A stretch of 18,413 bases of DNA from Clostridiales bacterium (GCA_019417145.1 DXVY01000005.1:1-18413); one strand, 5' to 3'; positions 1-7,740 are shown, counted from the first letter of the stretch. The notes: generated by a model not told the origin, from the sequence alone. Made by a program: numbers and translations.

Positions 1-1
1 G

Positions 2-1651
2 CCCACCTATGACGGTTCCTGGTACAAGACCTATTCCTCCTTGGGCTTTGCCATCCCCGAGATCCTGATGCTCTGCGAGGAGCTGGGCATCCCCTGCGTT
101 CCCGACTTCAACATCGACGAGACGCCTGAGGATATGGCCGACTTTATGGATTTTGCCCTGGGCACCGATCCCGAAAACCAGTGGGTACAGGCCCGTATTG
201 CCCTAGGCCATCCCGAGCCCTTTGAGCTGCCCTATATCCAGATCGGCAACGAGAACGGGATCGACGATACCTTCGCCACCAAGTTTAACGCCATTGCCGA
301 CAAGATTTGGGAGAAGGCCGACGAGTACGGCGTGGAGCCTATTCTGATCATGGGCGATTTCGGTTACGCCGAGCCTATTGTGGACCCCTATAATCTCTCC
401 CAGGCCGATTCGGGCGTGCTGACTTTGGCCGGCCACAAAAAGATCCTGGATCACGCTGTCGAAAGCGGGGACCGGGAGGTTTGGGTGGACGTCCACGTCT
501 TTACCGACGATCCCAGCGGCGCCTACAGATTTGGCGCCAACTTCCCCTCTCTGTACAATGCGCTGAAATCCATCTGTCCCGAGTCCAAGGTGAAGATCGC
601 CGTATTCGAGCTCAACGCCTGGGTACATGAGTTCCGCCGCGTGTTGGGCAACGCCGTGGCCATTATGACCGGCGAGGACATGGGCGATGTGTTCCCCATT
701 GTCTGCTCGGCCAACGCTTTACAGGTGGACGGACAAAATGACAACGGCTGGGACCAGGGCCTTGTATTCATGAATTCGGAGAAGGCCTGGCTGCAGCCCC
801 CCGCCTACACCACCCAGATGATGCATAATGCCTACCAGCCCAATCGGCTGGCCTATTCTCTGGATCAGAAGCTGGCGGGCGTCGTGTGCAATGCCACCGG
901 CAGCGAGGACGGCAATACGGTAGTGGTCAAGATGGTCAACGACAATGCCGAGCCTGTTTCCATCCGTATGGATCTGGGCGACTTTACCGGCAATGTGAAC
1001 ACCGCCACGGTTACCACCATGGCCAATGAAGATCGCGGCCTGACCAATACGGCCGAGAATCCCAATAACGCCGTGCCGGTTACCGCGACCCTGGAAAACC
1101 CGGTGCAGAACGGAAGGTTGACGGTTACCCTCCCGCCCAACTCCTTCACAGTATTTGAGATTCAAAAGCAGTCCGAGCTCGCCCCCCAGACCCTGGAGGA
1201 GGCCAAAGCGGCTGTCGAGGCCGCCCTGTCGGCTCTCTCGGTTTCCAATGATACCAACGAGGAGAATATTATGGCCGTGGTGCAGCAGGCTGTCACCAAC
1301 GTGGACATTATCGTTTCCAGTATAGAAAACTTTGTCCTGACCGAGGCCACCGCCACGGAAGAGGGCCGGATTACCGGCGAGATCACCCTGAGATTGGGGG
1401 ACGATACCGCCTTGATCCAGGTGGATAAGGCTATCCCCAAGCTGACAGAGGAAATAATTCCCGGCGATCTGGATAAGGATGAGGAAGTGACCATCGCCGA
1501 CGTGATGGAGGCCTGCAAGGTCATGGCCAGAGAGTCGGCGGGGACCGATCCCACGGACGACGAAATCAAACGTGGCGACCTGGACGGCGATGATGAAATC
1601 ACGATAGCCGATGTGATGGAAATCTGCAAGATTCTCGCCCGCCAAAACTAA
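2..1651 (+). CDS. GH51 alpha-L-arabinofuranosidase with C-terminal dockerin (5' partial)
   Basis: The reading frame is open from the left edge, so the N-terminus and any signal peptide are missing. It should release terminal alpha-L-arabinofuranose from arabinan, arabinoxylan or arabinosylated glycoprotein outside the cell. Numbering visible codons from base 2, the GH51 acid/base Glu is E84 (IGNEN) and the nucleophile is probably E203 (AVFELN). Their 119-residue spacing equals that of the characterised Geobacillus AbfA pair (E175/E294). The C-terminal beta domain ends near FTVFEIQ (about base 1160). An 85-residue segment follows (about 1186-1445) that I cannot assign with certainty; it has a short helical start and a beta-rich TEATATEEGRITGEI stretch. 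The dockerin occupies 1463-1648, with two Ca-binding loops (DLDKDEEVTIAD and DLDGDDEITIAD). A strong hairpin follows the stop codon. The GH51 call is secure; the exact substrate is not. Confidence 0.9.
   Translation, partial: PTYDGSWYKTYSSLGFAIPEILMLCEELGIPCVPDFNIDETPEDMADFMDFALGTDPENQWVQARIALGHPEPFELPYIQIGNENGIDDTFATKFNAIADKIWEKADEYGVEPILIMGDFGYAEPIVDPYNLSQADSGVLTLAGHKKILDHAVESGDREVWVDVHVFTDDPSGAYRFGANFPSLYNALKSICPESKVKIAVFELNAWVHEFRRVLGNAVAIMTGEDMGDVFPIVCSANALQVDGQNDNGWDQGLVFMNSEKAWLQPPAYTTQMMHNAYQPNRLAYSLDQKLAGVVCNATGSEDGNTVVVKMVNDNAEPVSIRMDLGDFTGNVNTATVTTMANEDRGLTNTAENPNNAVPVTATLENPVQNGRLTVTLPPNSFTVFEIQKQSELAPQTLEEAKAAVEAALSALSVSNDTNEENIMAVVQQAVTNVDIIVSSIENFVLTEATATEEGRITGEITLRLGDDTALIQVDKAIPKLTEEIIPGDLDKDEEVTIADVMEACKVMARESAGTDPTDDEIKRGDLDGDDEITIADVMEICKILARQN
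1463..1648 (+). other. Type I dockerin domain, copy 1
   Basis: This is the C-terminal 62 residues of the GH51 protein. It has duplicated 22-residue F-hand motifs with Asp or Thr at the calcium positions 1, 3, 5, 9 and 12. Each is followed by a helix (VMEACKVMAR and VMEICKILAR), with ESAGTDPTDDEIKR between them. The residue pair at positions 10 and 11, which often sets cohesin specificity, is Ile-Ala in both repeats. Confidence 0.92.
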
Positions 1652-1681
1652 AAGGGCCTATTCGCCACCGATATTTTTTAG

Positions 1682-1716
1682 CATGACCATTCCGCTTTTA
1701 GTGCGGAATGGTCATG
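1682..1716 (+). terminator. Perfect 14-bp hairpin after the GH51 gene
   Basis: CATGACCATTCCGC (1682-1695) pairs perfectly with GCGGAATGGTCATG (1703-1716) around a 7-nt loop, 30 nt after the GH51 stop. The following tract, TTGTATATTAC, is T-rich but not a clean run of T. This may be an imperfect intrinsic terminator or an RNA 3'-end stabiliser. It separates the GH51 transcript from the promoter of the next gene. Confidence 0.65.
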
Positions 1717-1739
1717 TTGTATATTACATAAAAATAAAT

Positions 1740-1755
1740 CTGTCAATATTAACAG
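1740..1755. promoter_or_regulatory. Near-palindrome upstream of the GH127 -35 box
   Basis: CTGTCAATATTAACAG is symmetric at 14 of 16 positions and ends 17 bp before the -35 hexamer. It contains ATTAAC, which is also the half-site core of the palindrome at 1812-1827. It could be an auxiliary operator or an activator site. This is based on symmetry only. Confidence 0.35.
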
Positions 1756-1772
1756 AATATTACCCGGCCGCC

Positions 1773-1801
1773 TTGACACGTTTTTTGGTAAATGTTATAC
1801 T
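1773..1801 (+). promoter_or_regulatory. Sigma-A promoter of the GH127 gene
   Basis: A consensus -35 box TTGACA (1773-1778) and a -10 box TATACT (1796-1801) are separated by exactly 17 bp. Transcription would start near 1808, giving a leader of about 70 nt. A promoter this close to consensus would be strong unless repressed, which fits the operator-like palindrome just downstream. Confidence 0.85.
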
Positions 1802-1811
1802 AACCACAACG

Positions 1812-1827
1812 GCATTAACGTTAATGC
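1812..1827. promoter_or_regulatory. Perfect 16-bp palindrome, probable LacI-family operator
   Basis: GCATTAACGTTAATGC is fully self-complementary with a central CG, the usual geometry of LacI/GalR-family operators. It lies at about +5 to +20 relative to the predicted start, where a bound repressor would block transcription. It does not fit the CcpA cre consensus. No LacI-family gene is present in the window, so the regulator would be encoded elsewhere. Confidence 0.7.
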
Positions 1828-1877
1828 TAAATGTTCATGTCTATGTATCAAATGAAAACTTTGGGAGGTTGCGAAGA

Positions 1878-4800
1878 ATGAAAAAGATATGTAGCGCGCT
1901 GTTGGCCGCGGCGCTGGCTGTGGGGACGATTTTTTCCCCCGGCGCGGCCGCCCAGGACCCGGGGTGGTCGCCCGACGCCATATCGGGGCTGAAAGCCTGG
2001 TATGACGCGGCGGAATTGCAGTTGGAGGATGGGGAAAAGGTCGACGCGTGGGCCAATCAGGCGGGTAACGCCGGCTACGACGCCGCGCAACCCGACGCTT
2101 CCAAGCAGCCTGTTTTCCAGGCGGCCGGCAAAATTAACGGCAAGCCGGGCGTCAAGTTCCAGCAAAATACAAACCTGAAGCTTGCCGAAAGCTTTAGCCT
2201 GGATGATTTCACCATATTTGCCGTGGTCAATCCGGATGAGATGGTGAACGCCGGGGACGCCAACCAGATTTTTTCCAAGCTGGGGCTTTACGGCGACCAC
2301 AACTGGTACTTCAATATTGAGAACGGCGGTTTTAACTTCGGCTGGAAGGACGACGGCGGATACCGGAACTACACCGGCGCCAACCGCGCCATGCAGGTGG
2401 ATACGAACTACATACTGGGCGGCGTCAAGGACGGCGCGGGCGGAACCCAATATATGAACGGCGCGGCCATCGGCAAGCTGCCCGGGTCCGGCAATCCGGT
2501 TAAAAACGACCAGCCTAACTTTATCGGGGGCGGATCGGGCCCCGCCACCAGCATGGTGGGTGTAATATCGGAGATTCTGGTCTATGACCGGGGGTTAAAC
2601 GAGGATGAAGCGGCCGCGGTCCAGGCCTATCTGTCCGATAAATGGGGGATTGCCATTGAAAAGCCCATAGAGCAGCCGGAGGGGACGGTATATATTGACG
2701 GCGAGCCCTTCCAGATGTTCCGGGCCTCCAATCCGTCCTATAAGCAGGTGCTGGCCCCCGGCACCGATACCCCGCCGGTGGTGACGGCCGACTTTTCCGC
2801 TTCCGGCGTGACGGCCACGGTGGAGCAGGCGGATTCCCTGCCGGGGACGGCCAAAATCCGGTTGGAAAAGGATGGGGCCTTCAGCGAATATACCATAGAA
2901 TTTAGTGTGTTTGACAAGGAGACTTTGGACATGCAGCAGCCTGAGATTGAACAGGTAAAGGTAACCGGCGGCTTTTGGAAAGAGAAGCTGGATACCATTG
3001 CCGATGTGACGGTGGAAACCGTGCTGGAAAACCTGGAGAAGGCCGGTACGGTAGACAACTTCAAACGCGCCGGCGTGCCGGGACAGACCGACAAGGCCCA
3101 GACCCTGCCCTGGAACGACGGCCTGCTCTTTGAATCCATCCGGGGCGCGGCCGATTTCCTACGGGCCAAGCCCAATGCGGAAATTGAAAAACGCATCGAC
3201 GGCTACATCGACATTATTTATGATGCATCTTTGCGCAGCGATACGGGTTATCTCAGCACCTGGATGATGATGGATTTCCCGGGATTGTATTTTGACGAGT
3301 CGGGGGACGCCCGGCAGTATCACGACGCCTATAATTTCGGCTGTATGACCGAGGCGGCGGTCCATTATTACAAGGCCACCGGGAAAACCAAGCTGCTCTT
3401 TGTGGCCACCCGGTTCGCCGAGTTTATCGCCGACAACTACGGTTACGGCAAAAAGGCCGACGGTACCCAGAAGATCAACATGGTGCCCTCCCATGAGGGG
3501 CCGGAGGAAATGCTTTTAAAGCTCTACACCTTGTACCGGGACAATCCCGAGCTGAAGGCGGAGATCGAGGGCTATAATCCGGATTATCCCATGTCCATCG
3601 ATGAGAACGAGTATGCGAATCTGGTCAAGTTCTGGATCGAAAACCGGGGCAATTACGAAAACCGGGTGGGCAATACCAGCTACGGTGTGTACGCCCAGGA
3701 CCATGCCCTTTATTATGACCAGACCACGGCCGCCGGCCACGCCGTACGGGCCAATCTGTTTTATACCGGTATGGCCGCCGCGGGCCGGGAATTTGGGGAT
3801 TATACCTATTTGGCCGCCGCCGATCACCTGTGGAACAACATTGTGGATAAGCAGATGTATATCACCGGCGGCGTGGGCGCCGTGGGTATGGACGAAGCCT
3901 ACGGCGAGAATTATCATCTGCCCAACGACGGCTACTGCGAGACCTGCGCCCAGGTGGCCATGGGCTTCTTCAGCGAATACCTGAGCCTTTCCTTTGGAGA
4001 GGCCAAATATGCCGACGTGGTGGAAAACTACATCTACAACGGCGTGCTGGGCGGCATGGGCCTTGACGGCGACAGCTTCTTTTATCAGCAGCCCCTGTCG
4101 GCCAAGGAGGGCCGGTGGGACTGGATCAACTACACCCCCTGCTGTCCGCCTATGTTCCTAAAGTTTTATTCTGAAATGCCCACCTATATCTATTCCTACA
4201 CCGATCAGGCGGTTTATGTCAATCAGTTCGTTTCCAGCGAGCTGACGCTGCCCGACGGCCGCAAGATTGCCATGGACAGCGGTCTGCCCTTTGGCGGGGA
4301 TTCCTCCATCACAGTTACCGGTGATACCAAACTCCATATCCGCATCCCCCAGTGGGTCGGCGAGGGCAACGAGACCATTCGGGTGAATGGGCAGGCCGCC
4401 TCCTACGATGTGGAAAAGGGTTATGCGGTGCTGGAGGTCCGAGACGGGGATAAGGTAGAGGTTTCCTTCCCCATGGAAGCCCGCCGCATCTATAACGATG
4501 AGCAGGTGACCTTCACGGAAGGCATGGTGGCCTTTGGGTACGGCCCCTTGGTATACTGCTTTGAAAACACCGACAACCCGGCCATTCCCGGCTTCAGCAC
4601 CGGCGAGTTCTGCATGGGCGTGGCCCCCGACGCCGAGCTGACCACCCAGTTTGAGCCCGACCTGCTGGGCGGCGTGACCACCATTTCCGCCCCGGCCAGC
4701 TACTACGATTTCGACGGGAATCTGCAGACCACCACGGCCAAGGCCATCCCCTTCTACGCCCGCATGAACCGTGGCGTATCCCCTTCCTTTGTGTTCATAG

Positions 4801-6107
4801 GCGAGGAGCCCCGGGCGGCCGCAAGCCGTCCTAAGAACTGGCTGGCAAAGGCTTCCAGCTCCCGGAACCTGGGGAACTCCCCCGCCGCTGCTTTCGACGG
4901 CAACCCGGATACCTATTGGGCGGCCGGCAGCCAGGAGATGCCCCAGATTCTGCTGGTCGACCTGGGGAGCGAGCAGGCCTTTGACCGGGTGAAGCTGACC
5001 TTTACCAGCGGCCAGGCCTGGAAGTATCAGATCCTTTATTCCAACGACGCCAAGACCTGGGAAATGTTTGCCGACCGGAGCCAGAATTCCGACAGCGAGC
5101 AGGCATTTGAGGAGACCGGCCGGGCCAGCGGCCGCTATGTGGCGGTGCGCTTTACCGAATCGGCCGGCGTAGGATATATTTCGGTGGCCGAGATGGCGGT
5201 GTTTGGAACCGGGACCCAGGATAATCTGGCCCTGAACGGCCTGTGCGGCGCCACCTCCTACAGCAACCCGGTGGATTCGCCCTTTGCCATGCTGGACGGC
5301 AATGAGACCACCCGCTACTGCCCGCCTGGAGAAGAAAAGCCTCAGGCCGTCACCATGGATATGGGCAGCGTTGTGGACATTACCGGCATGCGTATACTTT
5401 TTGAAAAGCCCACCCAATGGACTTATACCATTGAGGTATCCGAGGACGGGAACGATTGGAATACCTATCAGGCCGAAACCTATAACATGACCCAGGATAA
5501 GGCCTGGCGGGAGATCGAAAAGGCCGGCCGGGGCCGGTACGTCCGGCTTTCCATCACCGGAACCACCGACGGCGTATGGGCCAGCGTATGGGAGTTTGAC
5601 GTGCAGACGACTACCGAGCCGGAGAGTATTTTCGAAGGCCTGCTGGAGGGACAGGAGCCTGTACCTTCGGTGAAGCTGGATCGGGAGACCTTGACCCTGA
5701 AGGAAGGGGAGAGGACCAAGCTGACCGCCACGGTGACGCCGGCGGGCGATAAGGTAAGCTTTGCCTCTTCCGATACGGATGTGGCTACGGTGGACGCCGA
5801 CGGAAATGTGACGGCCGTGAAGGCCGGCACGGCGGTCATCACCGCCGAGACCTCCTCCGGCGCCAAGGCGACCTGCACGGTCACCGTGATCACCGGGGAT
5901 ACCCCGCCCCTCGAGAAGGGCGACCTGGATAAGGATGGGGAGGTGACCATTGCGGACGTGATGGAGGCCTGCAAGGTCATGGCCCGGGAGTCGGCGGGAA
6001 CCGATCCTACGGATGATGAAATCGCCCGGGGGGACCTGGACGGGGATGGAGAAATCACCATTGCCGATGTGATGGAGGTCTGTAAAATTTTGGCCCGACA
6101 AGGGTGA
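1878..6107 (+). CDS. Secreted GH127/GH146-type beta-L-arabinofuranosidase with LamG, F5/8C, Big2 and dockerin domains
   Basis: This 1409-residue protein probably removes beta-L-arabinofuranose outside the cell. The ATG at 1878 is preferred over an in-frame upstream ATG because GGGAGG lies 9 nt before it and a signal peptide (MKKICSALLAAALAVG, cleavage near AAA-Q) follows. In the longer frame the start lies inside the upstream hairpin. Domains: LamG-like lectin, about 33-256; small beta domain, 265-350; GH127 (DUF1680), about 355-970; two F5/8C modules, about 985-1114 and 1115-1244; Big2, about 1258-1340; dockerin, 1348-1409. The zinc-thiolate site of the family is intact: E688 and C690 (YCETC), C755 and C756 (CCPP). 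C755 would be the nucleophile and E673 the likely acid/base. Characterised HypBA1 of Bifidobacterium lacks these accessory modules. The gene is transcribed alone, between a hairpin upstream and a clear terminator downstream. The family is certain; GH127 versus GH146 is not resolved. Confidence 0.93.
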   Translation: MKKICSALLAAALAVGTIFSPGAAAQDPGWSPDAISGLKAWYDAAELQLEDGEKVDAWANQAGNAGYDAAQPDASKQPVFQAAGKINGKPGVKFQQNTNLKLAESFSLDDFTIFAVVNPDEMVNAGDANQIFSKLGLYGDHNWYFNIENGGFNFGWKDDGGYRNYTGANRAMQVDTNYILGGVKDGAGGTQYMNGAAIGKLPGSGNPVKNDQPNFIGGGSGPATSMVGVISEILVYDRGLNEDEAAAVQAYLSDKWGIAIEKPIEQPEGTVYIDGEPFQMFRASNPSYKQVLAPGTDTPPVVTADFSASGVTATVEQADSLPGTAKIRLEKDGAFSEYTIEFSVFDKETLDMQQPEIEQVKVTGGFWKEKLDTIADVTVETVLENLEKAGTVDNFKRAGVPGQTDKAQTLPWNDGLLFESIRGAADFLRAKPNAEIEKRIDGYIDIIYDASLRSDTGYLSTWMMMDFPGLYFDESGDARQYHDAYNFGCMTEAAVHYYKATGKTKLLFVATRFAEFIADNYGYGKKADGTQKINMVPSHEGPEEMLLKLYTLYRDNPELKAEIEGYNPDYPMSIDENEYANLVKFWIENRGNYENRVGNTSYGVYAQDHALYYDQTTAAGHAVRANLFYTGMAAAGREFGDYTYLAAADHLWNNIVDKQMYITGGVGAVGMDEAYGENYHLPNDGYCETCAQVAMGFFSEYLSLSFGEAKYADVVENYIYNGVLGGMGLDGDSFFYQQPLSAKEGRWDWINYTPCCPPMFLKFYSEMPTYIYSYTDQAVYVNQFVSSELTLPDGRKIAMDSGLPFGGDSSITVTGDTKLHIRIPQWVGEGNETIRVNGQAASYDVEKGYAVLEVRDGDKVEVSFPMEARRIYNDEQVTFTEGMVAFGYGPLVYCFENTDNPAIPGFSTGEFCMGVAPDAELTTQFEPDLLGGVTTISAPASYYDFDGNLQTTTAKAIPFYARMNRGVSPSFVFIGEEPRAAASRPKNWLAKASSSRNLGNSPAAAFDGNPDTYWAAGSQEMPQILLVDLGSEQAFDRVKLTFTSGQAWKYQILYSNDAKTWEMFADRSQNSDSEQAFEETGRASGRYVAVRFTESAGVGYISVAEMAVFGTGTQDNLALNGLCGATSYSNPVDSPFAMLDGNETTRYCPPGEEKPQAVTMDMGSVVDITGMRILFEKPTQWTYTIEVSEDGNDWNTYQAETYNMTQDKAWREIEKAGRGRYVRLSITGTTDGVWASVWEFDVQTTTEPESIFEGLLEGQEPVPSVKLDRETLTLKEGERTKLTATVTPAGDKVSFASSDTDVATVDADGNVTAVKAGTAVITAETSSGAKATCTVTVITGDTPPLEKGDLDKDGEVTIADVMEACKVMARESAGTDPTDDEIARGDLDGDGEITIADVMEVCKILARQG
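5920..6104 (+). other. Type I dockerin domain, copy 2
   Basis: This is the C-terminal domain of the GH127 protein. Its calcium loops are DLDKDGEVTIAD and DLDGDGEITIAD, with the same helix and linker residues as copy 1. The 27-nt stretch 5958-5984 is identical to 1502-1528 and 14554-14580. Confidence 0.92.
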
Positions 6108-6114
6108 GTTGCAA

Positions 6115-6144
6115 AAAAATTCCCCGCGTTAGCGGGGAATTTTT
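6115..6144 (+). terminator. Intrinsic terminator after the GH127 gene
   Basis: A 13-bp perfect stem, AAAAATTCCCCGC / GCGGGGAATTTTT, closes a GTTA tetraloop and runs into a T-rich tail. It begins 8 nt after the stop codon. The A-rich left arm means it could also work in the opposite direction. Confidence 0.92.
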
Positions 6145-6146
6145 CC

Positions 6147-6175
6147 TTTTCAGGCAAGGTGTTCTATGATATAAT
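6147..6175 (+). promoter_or_regulatory. Promoter of the MFS transporter gene
   Basis: An extended -10 element (TGATATAAT, with TATAAT at 6170-6175) lies 17 bp downstream of a partial -35 box TTTTCA (6147-6152). The start would be near 6182, giving a leader of about 20 nt. It sits directly after the GH127 terminator, so the transporter is transcribed separately. Confidence 0.75.
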
Positions 6176-6202
6176 GTCCGAAAAAGCGCAGGAGACATGG
6201 AT

Positions 6203-7387
6203 ATGAGCAATCGATTCCGCCACACCATTGCGGCCAGCTTCATTGGATATGTGGTGCAGGCGATTATCAATAACTTTGCGCCGCTGCTATTTCTGACCTT
6301 CCAGACCACCTATGGGATTTCTCTGGATAAAATTGCCCTGCTGGTTACGGCCAATTTCGGTCTCCAGCTGATCATTGATCTGTTGGCCTCCAAGTTTGTG
6401 GACAAAATCGGCTATCGCATTCCGCTGGTGCTGGCCCATATTTGCGCGGCGGCCGGACTGATCGGCCTCACCATTCTGCCCGACCTGTTTGCAGATCCCT
6501 TTACGGGGCTGGTGACCGCGGCCATGCTCTATGCCGTGGGCGGGGGGCTTATTGAGGTGCTGATCAGCCCGCTGGTGGAGGCCTGCCCGACCACTCGGAA
6601 AAAGGCGGTTATGGGATTGCTCCACTCCTTCTATTGCTGGGGCCATGTATTTGTTGTTTTGACCTCTACCGCCTTTTTCCTTATATTTGGCATAGAAAAC
6701 TGGCGGATTATGGCCATTATCTGGGCGCTGGTGCCTATTTTTAATATCTTCTATTTTTTGTGGGTTCCCATGGCGAGGCTGCAGGAGAACGGTTCCGGGC
6801 TGCGGGTGCGGCGACTGCTGTCCATGAAGCTTTTTTGGATCTTCCTGCTTTTCATGGTCTGTGCCGGCGCCTGCGAACAGGCCGTCAGCCAGTGGGCCTC
6901 GGCCTTTGCGGAGGGGGGACTGGGCGTCTCCAAAACGGTGGGCGACCTGGCCGGACCCTGTGCTTTTGCCGCGCTTATGGGCGCGACCCGCGTGATCTAT
7001 GCCAAGTGTAGCGAGCGGTTGCCCCTGCGCCGGTTCCTGCTGTTTAGCGGCCTGCTGTGTATTGTAAGCTATTTGTTGGCCTCCCTTGCCCCCGTGCCCA
7101 TTATAGGTCTTCTGGGATGCGCCCTGTGCGGCGTGTCGGTAGCTGCGCTCTGGCCCGGCACCTTCAGCATGGCCGCTGAAGAGCTTCCGGCCGGCGGTAC
7201 GCCCATGTTCGCCCTGATGGCGCTGGCCGGGGATGTGGGCTGTATGTCCGGCCCGGCGGTGGTGGGTATGGTGTCTGAGGCGGCGGGTAACCGGCTGCAG
7301 GCGGGCATTTTGGCGGCTATCGTTTTCCCGGTGATTTTGGTGGTCGCTTTGTTGCTTCATCGTAAAAAGAAAGTGCGCCTATCATAA
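6203..7387 (+). CDS. Major facilitator superfamily (MFS) transporter
   Basis: This is a 394-residue polytopic membrane protein with about twelve hydrophobic segments and the usual MFS two-half layout. A cytoplasmic loop around MARLQENGSGLRVRRLL separates the halves, and the short C-terminus is basic (HRKKKVRLS). It would move a small solute across the cytoplasmic membrane using an ion gradient. Two in-frame ATGs lie 6 bp apart; 6203 is chosen because AGGAG (6190-6194) is 8 nt upstream of it but only 2 nt from 6197. Its overall look recalls sugar permeases of the fucose-permease type, and its place between arabinosidase genes suggests uptake of a released sugar. Neither point fixes the substrate, and it has its own promoter. 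Confidence 0.85.
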   Translation: MSNRFRHTIAASFIGYVVQAIINNFAPLLFLTFQTTYGISLDKIALLVTANFGLQLIIDLLASKFVDKIGYRIPLVLAHICAAAGLIGLTILPDLFADPFTGLVTAAMLYAVGGGLIEVLISPLVEACPTTRKKAVMGLLHSFYCWGHVFVVLTSTAFFLIFGIENWRIMAIIWALVPIFNIFYFLWVPMARLQENGSGLRVRRLLSMKLFWIFLLFMVCAGACEQAVSQWASAFAEGGLGVSKTVGDLAGPCAFAALMGATRVIYAKCSERLPLRRFLLFSGLLCIVSYLLASLAPVPIIGLLGCALCGVSVAALWPGTFSMAAEELPAGGTPMFALMALAGDVGCMSGPAVVGMVSEAAGNRLQAGILAAIVFPVILVVALLLHRKKKVRLS

Positions 7388-7600
7388 AACGGAAAAAGCG
7401 GGTGTGAGGTCCGGCGCTCCTCCAATTATTCAAACCAAATCGAGAGCTGGGTGTGTTTTCATCCCGGTTTGTGGTTTGTCGATTATTCGTTTCCGAATAT
7501 CATTACCTTTGCCACCGACTGAAAGATTTGCCTGGGAGCTGTTTGCAGTAGAACGAGAGGAGAAAGTGACGGCGCAGACGATTCATTGTAAGCTTTGCCG

Positions 7601-7638
7601 GACTGGCTTTACGAATCCCGTAGGAGTCGTAAACAGTC
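7601..7638 (+). other. Long interrupted hairpin in the MFS/GNAT gap
   Basis: GACTG (7601-7605) and TTTACGA (7608-7614) pair with TCGTAAA (7627-7633) and CAGTC (7634-7638), with a 2-nt bulge. A further TCC/GGA pairing sits above a single mismatch and closes a CGTA tetraloop, making about 15 base pairs in all. No T run follows, so it is not a simple terminator. Confidence 0.5.
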
Positions 7639-7663
7639 GATACAAGCGCACATAGCAGAATTT

Positions 7664-7697
7664 GAGCCGCCAGGGTATCCGGGCGGCTCCTTCTCTT
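7664..7697 (+). terminator. Probable terminator of the MFS transcript
   Basis: GAGCCGCC (7664-7671) pairs with GGCGGCTC (7682-7689) across a 10-nt loop, followed by CTTCTCTT. It is the first GC-rich stem with a pyrimidine tail downstream of the MFS gene, about 275 nt after its stop. Confidence 0.5.
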
Positions 7698-7700
7698 CCT

Positions 7701-7718
7701 ATAAAACGGCAGCTGCCG
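7701..7718 (-). terminator. Weak terminator candidate after the GNAT gene
   Basis: The palindrome CGGCAGCTGCCG (7707-7718) is followed on the minus strand by TTTTAT, 22 nt beyond the GNAT stop codon. The stem is short, so efficiency is doubtful. Confidence 0.35.
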
Positions 7719-7740
7719 CCCCGCTTCCTGTGAAAAACGG

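Larger units (their letters stand above)
7388..7740. other. Noncoding interval with several hairpins
   Basis: This 353-bp gap lies between the convergent MFS and GNAT genes. Short open frames exist on both strands, but none has a convincing start or a recognisable protein. It contains a hairpin at 7481-7501 (GATTATTCG/CGAATATC), a larger interrupted stem at 7601-7638, a hairpin with a T-rich tail at 7664-7689, and a 12-bp palindrome at 7707-7718. The right part probably serves as 3' UTR and terminator for both genes. The rest may be a decayed or repeated element. I see no tRNA or known riboswitch. Confidence 0.5.

Noticed and set aside
1812..1827. CcpA cre site
   Set aside because: With the central CG aligned, the sequence lacks the TG and AA positions required by the cre consensus. 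A specific LacI-type operator fits better.
1683..1877. N-terminal extension of the GH127 gene to an in-frame ATG at 1683
   Set aside because: It would place the start inside the perfect hairpin and translate the promoter and operator. A good ribosome site and a signal peptide are found at 1878.
4158..6101. Minus-strand open frame of about 647 codons opposite the GH127 gene
   Set aside because: The plus-strand frame has clear domains throughout. The minus frame has low-complexity Gly/His/Arg-rich composition typical of the shadow of a GC-rich gene.
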